Part shown: in pieces, positions 51,574-57,994 of the stretch
Position numbering within the stretch: position 1 is the stretch's first letter
Layout of the letters: every line of letters starts with the position of its first letter
Assembly: GCF_000499785.1 (NCBI RefSeq)
Contig: NZ_HG726030.1
Location: forward strand, 1 to 57,994
Length of the DNA stretch: 57,994 bases
Origin: Bacteroides neonati
Lineage (GTDB): Bacteria > Bacteroidota > Bacteroidia > Bacteroidales > Bacteroidaceae
Reading direction: 5' to 3'
The notes under the pieces: generated by a model
Told to the model about the DNA's origin: nothing
Seen by the model: the letters and a program-made list of their open reading frames with translations, nothing else
Databases searched by the model: none
Made by a program: the position numbers and the translations under genes

Positions 51574-53007
51574 CTATTTGAGGCCGTCCAATGCTTTTTT
51601 AGCAGTAGCATTAGCGGGGTCTATAGCCAGAATTTTATTCCAGTATTCCTTGGATTCGGGTAGCTTATTGGCTACCAGGTAGTAATATCCCAGGTAACTG
51701 TAGCACTCGATGAGTGCCGGATTATATCGCGGGTCGTTTTTGCCGGTAAGCAAAGTAACTATACCTTCATAATAAGGTTTAGCCAACCCCTGCGATGTTT
51801 CGGGATCTAATGCCGAATTGGTACGTGCACGCCAGAAATTACCCAAATAACTATCGGGAGCTGCTTGGGCAATCACAGCAAAAACAGAATCGGCCGATGC
51901 AAGAGCAGCCTTTCGGCCTACGGCGTTAATAACCAATGAGTCGGTCTGTGTGCCTTGTCCGTAGTAAAGTTTTCCCAACTGAAACTGCATATCGGGTGTT
52001 TGCTTATCCGCGGGCAAAGTGGCGTAATACTGTTTGTAGGCAGCAATGGCCTCGGGATAATGATTACCATTTTCATAGGCAGTCGATATCTCACGCCACA
52101 GGTCGGTCTTGGTAGGATCTAACTCCAAAGCCTTTTTATATTGTACAACGGCTTCGTCGTACTTCTTCACCGCATTGAGCAGATGACCAAAATACATATA
52201 ATCCAGGTAGGAGAAATCGGCTTTGTCTGAAGAGTTAAAGAAAGCAGTAGCTGCTTTTTGCGCTTCGTCATAGCGTTTTAGGTCGGTATAGTTATACATG
52301 GCCAACCGATTGAAGGCAGCATGACGGCTGTTGCGCTGCAAGCCTTTATTGGCAATATCAAGAGATTGTTCAAACTTATGGCTCAAAAAGAGTGCAAAGG
52401 CATACTTCATCAAGTCGTCCTCTGTAGCTTCGGGTGAATTAATAAAACGAGAATAGGCATCGGCAGCCTTGTCAAAACGGTTATTGAGATAGTAAATCTC
52501 AGCCAGTTTCTTATCAGGAACCGTGCTGGTAGGGTTTATGGCCCGGAGTTGCTCCAACTTTTCAATAGCGAGCTGAGGGCTCGCTCCTTTGTATACATCG
52601 GCAAACTTGAGATATGCTTCTTCGCATTTAGGATCAAAGAAGATGGCTTGCTCGTATAGCTGACAAGCAGTGCCGGCCTCTTTCTTAGCTACGGCAATAT
52701 CGCCCTCAAGAACCGAAGCAATCGCTGATCGAGGGTTTATTTTCTTGGCCAGCGCCAAATAAGTTTCTGCTTCGGGAAGCTTGCCTGCATCGAGGTATGC
52801 ATTGCCCAAAGCTACGACCAGTTCCAGATTTTTTTTGTTTTTCCCTTTCAGCAACAACTCTGCTTCATCTGTTGCTTGTGTAGGGTTACTTTGTATCAGA
52901 CCTTTTACTCGATCAACTCCGGCTTTCCAATCGCTATCTGCCGATTGTGCCATAAGTGGACCGATTGCTATTAATACACCAACTAAAAATAATTGAATTC
53001 GTTTCAT
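51574..53007 (-). CDS. Exported tetratricopeptide-repeat protein
   Basis: 477 residues. Signal peptide (MKRIQLFLVGVLIAIGPLMAQ, cleaved after about residue 20), then about ten TPR-like helical repeats, for example AVVQYKKALELDPTKTDLWR and IEKLEQLRAINPTS. It is last in the ExbB-ExbD-ExbD-TonB-PstS-like operon. It probably holds periplasmic partners of the energy-transducing complex together; the exact partner is unknown. Confidence 0.88.
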   Translation of the reverse strand: MKRIQLFLVGVLIAIGPLMAQSADSDWKAGVDRVKGLIQSNPTQATDEAELLLKGKNKKNLELVVALGNAYLDAGKLPEAETYLALAKKINPRSAIASVLEGDIAVAKKEAGTACQLYEQAIFFDPKCEEAYLKFADVYKGASPQLAIEKLEQLRAINPTSTVPDKKLAEIYYLNNRFDKAADAYSRFINSPEATEDDLMKYAFALFLSHKFEQSLDIANKGLQRNSRHAAFNRLAMYNYTDLKRYDEAQKAATAFFNSSDKADFSYLDYMYFGHLLNAVKKYDEAVVQYKKALELDPTKTDLWREISTAYENGNHYPEAIAAYKQYYATLPADKQTPDMQFQLGKLYYGQGTQTDSLVINAVGRKAALASADSVFAVIAQAAPDSYLGNFWRARTNSALDPETSQGLAKPYYEGIVTLLTGKNDPRYNPALIECYSYLGYYYLVANKLPESKEYWNKILAIDPANATAKKALDGLK

Positions 53008-53026
53008 TGTAATAAAATTTTAGTTA

Positions 53027-53977
53027 TCATTCGTCTTTTACGTCTACCACACGCACCGGTTGTGTTGCCGGAACGAGGCCTGACTTTAATATAATTCGTT
53101 GTCCTCTGTCGGAGGTTAAAAAAGAAGCAAATCCCCAAGGTAATGCATTGCGAGGATCGTTTAATAAAATATAAATCGGACGTGCCAACGGATAATCGCC
53201 GTAAAACAGATAAGCCTGATAGGGTTTATAACTGTTTTCGGGTGTTGCCACATCGTCTGCACTGACAGACATTACACTGATTTCCTTGCGGAACGACAGA
53301 TTGGTCGTATCGGCACGATTGCCCAGCCAGTTTACGCCAATCACTCCAATAGCATCGCGTGTTTTTGCTACATAATCAATCACCTGTTGATTGGTATTCA
53401 TCGCTTTCACACCCGAGGCGGAAAGAGGTTTTCCACCGCAAACCGAATCAATGGCAAAGCGCACCGTACTGGAGTTCTTATTATCAAACACTACCGTAAT
53501 ATCCATGGCCGGTGAGGCCGGGTAAATCGATTTCCAATTACTGACTTCGCCGGTAAGTATCCGACGAATATCGCGTACACTGATTAATGTATCCGGATTT
53601 TGACGATTCACAATCAACGCCAACCCGTCGGTCGCCAACTTTATCTCCCGGGGAAAGAACTTACGGCTATGAAAAGAGTTCATCTCTTCGGCAGTAAGTC
53701 GGCGGGTGGTTATGGCCAGCCGCACGCTGTCTTTGAGCAGCAGATTAATCGCTTCGACTTCGGTTGTGTATCGAGGAACAACTCCGGCTAAAGGGAACAG
53801 ACCCTCGAATACCTCTATCTCCTCTTGCACGATAGGCCGGAAACTTTCGTCGGCAGCTATTTCTATGACTCCAGACGTATACGTATCTGTCAGACCATCT
53901 TTCGGCTTCGAGTTACAGGCGGTAAGCGCGATCAAAAGCCATGCGCCCATTAGCCAGAATTGTTTCTTCATTTTCAT
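53027..53977 (-). CDS. PstS-like substrate-binding lipoprotein
   Basis: 316 residues. Lipobox near LIALTAC (Cys about residue 21), then a periplasmic binding fold of the PstS type: GVIEIAADESFRPIVQEEIE, LAITTRRLTAEEMNSF and IRRILTGEVSNWKSIYP. No phosphate ABC transporter genes are near. Its fixed place after tonB suggests a role with the TonB complex rather than phosphate uptake; that is inference. Confidence 0.85.
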   Translation of the reverse strand: MKMKKQFWLMGAWLLIALTACNSKPKDGLTDTYTSGVIEIAADESFRPIVQEEIEVFEGLFPLAGVVPRYTTEVEAINLLLKDSVRLAITTRRLTAEEMNSFHSRKFFPREIKLATDGLALIVNRQNPDTLISVRDIRRILTGEVSNWKSIYPASPAMDITVVFDNKNSSTVRFAIDSVCGGKPLSASGVKAMNTNQQVIDYVAKTRDAIGVIGVNWLGNRADTTNLSFRKEISVMSVSADDVATPENSYKPYQAYLFYGDYPLARPIYILLNDPRNALPWGFASFLTSDRGQRIILKSGLVPATQPVRVVDVKDE

Positions 53978-53980
53978 TTG

Positions 53981-54793
53981 TTATTGCAATTTAAATACGA
54001 TAGGAACTGTATATTTCACCGATACGGATTTACCGTTTTGCTTTCCCGGAATCCAGGGAGGCATGGAACGAATTACGCGAATCGCCTCTTTATCGCAATA
54101 CGGATCGAGTGAGCGAACTACACTTACATCACGCACCTGACCATCTTTACCTACTACGAACTGGCAGATAACACGACCTTGTGTTCCATTCTCCTGAGCA
54201 ATAGTGGGATACTTCATGTGTTCGGCGATGTACTTCATCAACTCGGTATTTCCACCGGGAAACTGAGGCATTTGCTCTACCATATCAAAGACCTCTTCGA
54301 CCGGGTCGGCTTGTGTCACTACTTGTTTCAGGTCGGCAATATCTTTACCGTTTGCTTCATCGTTTCCTTTTACATCGGCAATGGAGATCGCTACCTTCGT
54401 CTCAGTCAAGTCTTTCTGACTTTTCATTTCGTCTTCATCGCGCACTTCTTCATCTTTCTTAATGACAGGAGCGGTAAACTTGATCGAACTTTTCAGTGCA
54501 GGAGGAGGAGGAGCCAATGGTTCGGGCTTCTTCATCTCGTCCTGTTTTACTTCGGGTTCGTCCAATTGTGACAAGGTAGTTACCTCGGTCATCACTTCTT
54601 TTTGTGCAGGGGTAGCCAGTTTAATCAGGGTAGGTATGCTAAAGCCGATAAAGGCAATAATCACCACCACGATCATAGCTACCGTATGCCGCCTGGGAGA
54701 GTTGGCACGCATTCTGTAAGCGCCATACGCCTTATTTTTACCTTCAAAAATAAGATCACACCATTCGGCAGAAGTCAAATCTATTTTAGCCAT
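53981..54793 (-). CDS. tonB: TonB energy-transducing protein
   Basis: 270 residues. Unlike proteobacterial TonB, the membrane helix (about 37-60) is preceded by a cytoplasmic piece with KNKAYGAYRMR. A Pro/Lys/Glu-rich spacer (KPEPLAPPPPALKSS) and a C-terminal TonB domain (GRVICQFVVGKDGQVRDVSV, PPWIPGKQNGKSVSVKYTVP) follow. It passes proton-motive force from ExbB/ExbD to outer membrane receptors. The gene follows exbD with a 21-base gap. Confidence 0.92.
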   Translation of the reverse strand: MAKIDLTSAEWCDLIFEGKNKAYGAYRMRANSPRRHTVAMIVVVIIAFIGFSIPTLIKLATPAQKEVMTEVTTLSQLDEPEVKQDEMKKPEPLAPPPPALKSSIKFTAPVIKKDEEVRDEDEMKSQKDLTETKVAISIADVKGNDEANGKDIADLKQVVTQADPVEEVFDMVEQMPQFPGGNTELMKYIAEHMKYPTIAQENGTQGRVICQFVVGKDGQVRDVSVVRSLDPYCDKEAIRVIRSMPPWIPGKQNGKSVSVKYTVPIVFKLQ

Positions 54794-54814
54794 TTTACTT
54801 TTTGTTTTTAGGTG

Positions 54815-55474
54815 TTACTTATTTTGGGCAGTATCAGGCAAGGGCTCACCGTTCTTCTGCATCAAATTTCCAATCATGACTTTATCACCGTCTTCAATGT
54901 CTGTAATCACATACTTGCCGATGTTGCATATCTGCATTTCATCCAATGCGTCGATCAGGTTGTTGTAAGTTGCGTCGTCGGTCGCTTTGATGATAACCGT
55001 CGGCGTGTTCTTTCCTCCCTTAATTTCGGCAAGTTGTTTTTCAAACTCATCCTGTGATATTTTCAGTTCCAGTTTCTGCTGCTTCAGTTCTTCGACTTTG
55101 CGCACTGCAGCTGCATTTTTCTTCAAAAGCATTGCCCGTAATCCATCCGGCTTATACGAAATCTCGGTCAAGTTACTATAATCCGCGTTTGGCAATCCTT
55201 CATAATAATACACTCGGTCACCGTGTCCCAACAGTAAGGTGATTGCTTGTGAGGCTTTCACTTTACTCTGCTGCTCTTCAGTAATGTTCTTATCGTTGCT
55301 TGGCATGCTTATCTCCATCGTCTGAGGCTTGCTCAGCGAGGTACAAAGCATGAAGAAAGTAATCAGCAACATGTTCATGTCGACCATTGGCGTAAAGTCT
55401 ACGCGAACCGACATCTTCTTCTGTTTACTGCCTTTTCCTTTCTTTTTAGCACTTTCTTGTACTTCAGCACTCAT
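54815..55474 (-). CDS. exbD: ExbD-type transport protein (second)
   Basis: 219 residues. N-terminal membrane helix with the key Asp in VDFTPMVDMNMLLITFFMLC (about residue 31), then a periplasmic domain with an extra coiled region (KVEELKQQKLELKISQDEFE) not found in the first copy. Two ExbD proteins in one operon are common in Bacteroidota and may make a mixed stator with ExbB. Confidence 0.9.
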   Translation of the reverse strand: MSAEVQESAKKKGKGSKQKKMSVRVDFTPMVDMNMLLITFFMLCTSLSKPQTMEISMPSNDKNITEEQQSKVKASQAITLLLGHGDRVYYYEGLPNADYSNLTEISYKPDGLRAMLLKKNAAAVRKVEELKQQKLELKISQDEFEKQLAEIKGGKNTPTVIIKATDDATYNNLIDALDEMQICNIGKYVITDIEDGDKVMIGNLMQKNGEPLPDTAQNK

Positions 55475-55486
55475 AGTATATTCTTT

Positions 55487-56095
55487 TTATTTTTCATCAG
55501 AAGTTGTCTTCAAAGAAGTAATCAGGTTGTACCGATTCTCTCTGAGGTCCTGAAGCGAGTTCATAACTTGTTTAATTACAACGTATGGAGTGGCTGCATC
55601 GGCTTTGATAGCAATACGGAAATCGGGGTTTACGGCTCGGGCATTGCGTACCCAAGATTTAAATTGATTATCCAAACTATCGCAAGGGATACCGGCAGTT
55701 TTCAGTACTTCATCCTGTTTCTCTTGAGACAGTTCCAAATACTTCTTCATGCTTTTCATTGGCACACCAAACGTTGAAGAAAGCATAAACTTCTTCGTCT
55801 CATCCGGTGTAAAGGTAACTCCATACTCTTCTCCCATACTGGCAAGCGTGGCCTTTAAATCGGCTTGCTTGTCCATGCTCATAAAAATCTTTCCATTCGG
55901 ATCGACTAGTATCGACAAGATATTCGTTTCCGGTATTTTTATTTCGGAAACAGAGGCAGGAGTAGTAACTGTTACCGGTTCCTTTTTCACGAATGTTGAT
56001 GTCAACATGAAAAAGGTAAGCAGCAAAACAGTTACGTCACTCATCGCCGTCATGTCGATGAACGTACTTTTCTTTTTGATTTTCGCTCTACCCAT
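55487..56095 (-). CDS. exbD: ExbD-type transport protein (first)
   Basis: 202 residues. The membrane helix includes STFIDMTAMSDVTVLLLTFF with the conserved Asp (about 18), followed by a periplasmic domain ending in YVVIKQVMNSLQDLRENRYN. It is shorter than the second ExbD and lacks its coiled region. It follows exbB after 30 bases. Confidence 0.9.
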   Translation of the reverse strand: MGRAKIKKKSTFIDMTAMSDVTVLLLTFFMLTSTFVKKEPVTVTTPASVSEIKIPETNILSILVDPNGKIFMSMDKQADLKATLASMGEEYGVTFTPDETKKFMLSSTFGVPMKSMKKYLELSQEKQDEVLKTAGIPCDSLDNQFKSWVRNARAVNPDFRIAIKADAATPYVVIKQVMNSLQDLRENRYNLITSLKTTSDEK

Positions 56096-56125
56096 GATAT
56101 TATTAGTTAGTAAGGGTTAGCCCGA

Positions 56126-56938
56126 TTATTTATGAGTTGCTGCAAATGTCTGTACGATAGAGAATCCAACTTCGTCGAGACTGTAAGTCAGCTTATCAAT
56201 TTTATTAGTAAAGTAGTTATAAGAGATTACAGCCAATGCACCGGTAAGGATACCGAAAGCTGTATTGATCAAAGCCTCAGAGATACCCTGAGAGAGTGCC
56301 ATTGAGTCGGCCGAACCACCAGCTGCCAGAGCGGCAAATGAACGGATCATACCGATAACCGTACCGAGCAATCCCATCAATGTACCGAGTGTAGTGATTG
56401 TACCGATAATAGGCAAGTTTTGCTCCATCATAGGCAATTCAAGCGCAGTAGCTTCTTCCAATTCTTTCTGAATAGCCAGAATCTTTTGCTCTTTCGTCAC
56501 AGTGTTGTCATTTTCCATCTCTTGATACTTTCTCAGTGTAGCAGTAACCACATTGGCTACAGAACCACGTTGAGCATCGCATACTTCTTGTGCTTTGCGC
56601 ATATCACCCGAAGCCAATGCTTCTTTGATATTCTTCACAAATTTGGTCAACGATCCTCTACCGAAAGCTGAACGAATAGCAAAGTAACGTTCGATACTCA
56701 AAGCCAATACGGTCAACAACAGTGTTTGGATAATAGGTACAATAACACCTCCCTTGTAAATAGTGCCTAAGAAATTGCCTGGTAGCGGATGGTTGTTAGG
56801 ATCATTGTTCATAAAGTTTGCAGGGTTTCCCAACAAGAAATGATAGATACAAATAGCCAATACAAGACAGCAGACCATTACTAATCCAGCAGATTTAATA
56901 CCTGTAAATGAGGCAGACTTTTTTTGAATAGTTTCCAT
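56126..56938 (-). CDS. exbB: MotA/TolQ/ExbB proton-channel protein
   Basis: 270 residues. An N-terminal membrane helix (about 18-36), a second (about 62-82), a cytoplasmic segment and two C-terminal helices with LPIIGTITTLGTLMGLLGTV (about 175-195), the signature of the family. It forms the ion-conducting stator that powers TonB. First gene of the operon; no clear -7 box is visible in 56939-57084, where I see no gene. Confidence 0.92.
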   Translation of the reverse strand: METIQKKSASFTGIKSAGLVMVCCLVLAICIYHFLLGNPANFMNNDPNNHPLPGNFLGTIYKGGVIVPIIQTLLLTVLALSIERYFAIRSAFGRGSLTKFVKNIKEALASGDMRKAQEVCDAQRGSVANVVTATLRKYQEMENDNTVTKEQKILAIQKELEEATALELPMMEQNLPIIGTITTLGTLMGLLGTVIGMIRSFAALAAGGSADSMALSQGISEALINTAFGILTGALAVISYNYFTNKIDKLTYSLDEVGFSIVQTFAATHK

Positions 56939-57084
56939 AATGAGTTTTGTTAAAAAGATAAATTTGTTATTTAATTATTGAGGTAAGTAAGCAGTAAAAA
57001 CGCAACACACCACCACCTACACCATTTTGAATCATCAAAATCGCACAGCAATAAGGTAGCATACCGCAGTAAATAAGAAAGGAG

Positions 57085-57540
57085 TTAAATAAGTATTCGT
57101 CTTAATGCAAACACATAGTATTCACAGCTCGGTCGAGCAATATGCGATTCCTTATCCGAATGATAATTTTTACTTTTGTCTAATACCAACAAATTTTCTC
57201 TTAAACACAACCCGTAAAGAAGACCCTTAAAAAAGTCTGAGAGCTCAATAACCCGACGGCTTCGCAGGCTATTAGAAGTAGAGTAGCTCTCGGAACATAA
57301 TTTAAAGCCCAATTCAACGTCTGAAAACGACAACGCAAGCATTTTATTGCAATAAATCTTATCGCCAATGCTGCCTAATGTCAAGCCATCCGAATGAGAG
57401 CATTCGGATATGTCAAATGAAGTACACCCTTGCGAGAAGCACTTATCTGATGTAGATGCAAAATTCCTACTATCACCACTTTTGCTAAACACTAGCATTA
57501 GTAGGATAAATGTGAATATGAATTTTACAGAAGTTTTCAT
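57085..57540 (-). CDS. Unrecognised small exported protein
   Basis: 151 residues. A signal peptide is likely (VKFIFTFILLMLVFSKSG, cut near residue 25). The mature part has six cysteines and the phrases IGDKIYCNKMLALSFSDVE and VIELSDFFKGLLYGLCLREN, then NLLVLDKSKNYHSDKE. I do not recognise the family. It lies between the ExbB operon and the rRNA operon. No consensus promoter is seen in 57541-57716, which is AT-rich. Confidence 0.6.
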   Translation of the reverse strand: MKTSVKFIFTFILLMLVFSKSGDSRNFASTSDKCFSQGCTSFDISECSHSDGLTLGSIGDKIYCNKMLALSFSDVELGFKLCSESYSTSNSLRSRRVIELSDFFKGLLYGLCLRENLLVLDKSKNYHSDKESHIARPSCEYYVFALRRILI

Positions 57541-57717
57541 CGTATGCTTTACAATAATGGTCTCGTTCTAAATCGGCGGTAAATGTAATAACAAATAATG
57601 TATTATATAAACATTTTACATCTTTTAATGTGTGATTTCTAAAACTAAATTTAGAACACACTTCCAAGATATTTTGTTTAAGTAAATAGAAAGAAAATGA
57701 AAAACTTATATAACGCA

Positions 57718-57754
57718 AAACGTCCCGTCAGTCTGATCGACTAACGGGACGTTT
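57718..57754 (-). terminator. rRNA operon terminator
   Basis: Perfect 11-base stem AAACGTCCCGT (718-728) / ACGGGACGTTT (744-754) immediately downstream of the 5S gene on the minus strand. A short T-run follows. Confidence 0.85.
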
Positions 57755-57761
57755 CTAAAAA

Positions 57762-57867
<106 letters not shown>

Positions 57868-57954
57868 AAATAAGGTTGACATGACAAAAACCAAAAAAGA
57901 ATCATTCTAGCAAAGCTAAAGGGATATACCAACCATACACCTATAAGAAGAAAG

Positions 57955-57994
57955 TGTAACGGGCAATTAGTAAGGCTCGGCTTTGATGTTACCA
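57955..57994 (-). rRNA. rrl: 23S ribosomal RNA, 3' end only
   Basis: On the minus strand TGGTAACATCAAAGCCGAG followed by CTTACTAATTGCCC is the conserved 3' end of 23S rRNA (compare 'GTACTAAT' near the end of other 23S genes). The gene continues beyond the window edge. The 3' end is approximate; about 90 bases of spacer separate it from 5S. Confidence 0.8.

Overview
The window is chromosomal DNA from a member of the Bacteroidales, most likely Bacteroides in the broad sense. The evidence is: many -7 boxes of the Bacteroides form TAnnTTTG, often with a TTTG or TTG element 19-20 bases upstream; Bacteroidota-type proteins (GldH, a lipoprotein TamA/TamL, an ExbB-ExbD-ExbD-TonB set, a YtrA-like GntR operon); and absence of strong Shine-Dalgarno sequences. 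Both edges are ribosomal RNA operons read leftward. The left edge holds the promoters and leader of an operon whose 16S gene lies outside. The right edge holds the end of a 23S gene and a 5S gene. The segment is therefore the stretch between two rrn operons. No phage, insertion sequence or CRISPR array is seen.

Layout. (1) 1-330: rrn leader and tandem promoters. (2) 330-967: nearly gene-free DNA with a short gene remnant and four palindromes at exact 22-base spacing. (3) 968-11999: a sigma-54 two-component system (kinase plus NtrC-type regulator) divergent from a TolC / membrane-fusion / double ABC-permease exporter. A palindromic enhancer and a sigma-54 promoter lie between them. (4) 12132-16157: metF, the DNA polymerase III delta-prime gene, ricT and gldH. 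(5) 16154-23431, leftward: purH-mreB-mreC-mreD-mrdA-rodA, the cell-elongation cluster. (6) 23579-27583, leftward: ABC-F ATPase then M13 peptidase. (7) 27600-28775: an AT-rich patch with one zinc-ribbon protein and a perfect 36-base palindrome. (8) 28775-38180: a nucleotidyltransferase, a PepSY-like lipoprotein, and tamB-tamL. (9) 38180-45425: a leftward operon (cyclophilin lipoprotein, M16 peptidase, MATE pump, hybrid histidine kinase with HPt) divergent from a second NtrC-type regulator. (10) 45426-45795: no gene, but a 41-base inverted repeat, phased half-sites, a near-perfect sigma-54 promoter and a terminator, which together look like a sigma-54-driven small RNA. (11) 45796-47829: TetR regulator, fabG, RluA-type synthase. 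(12) 48066: initiator tRNA. (13) 48535-51402: an ABC transporter / GntR operon. (14) 51574-56938: ExbB-ExbD-ExbD-TonB-PstS-like-TPR operon. (15) 57085-57540: an unrecognised secreted protein next to the 5S/23S genes.

The most interesting material is regulatory. There are two separate sigma-54 circuits. One appears to drive an exporter from an apparently leaderless transcript. The other appears to drive an unannotated transcript of about 160 nt. A second theme is 22-base-period repeats directly downstream of both sensor kinase genes. All functional calls rest on reading motifs and gene order; no search or fold was run.
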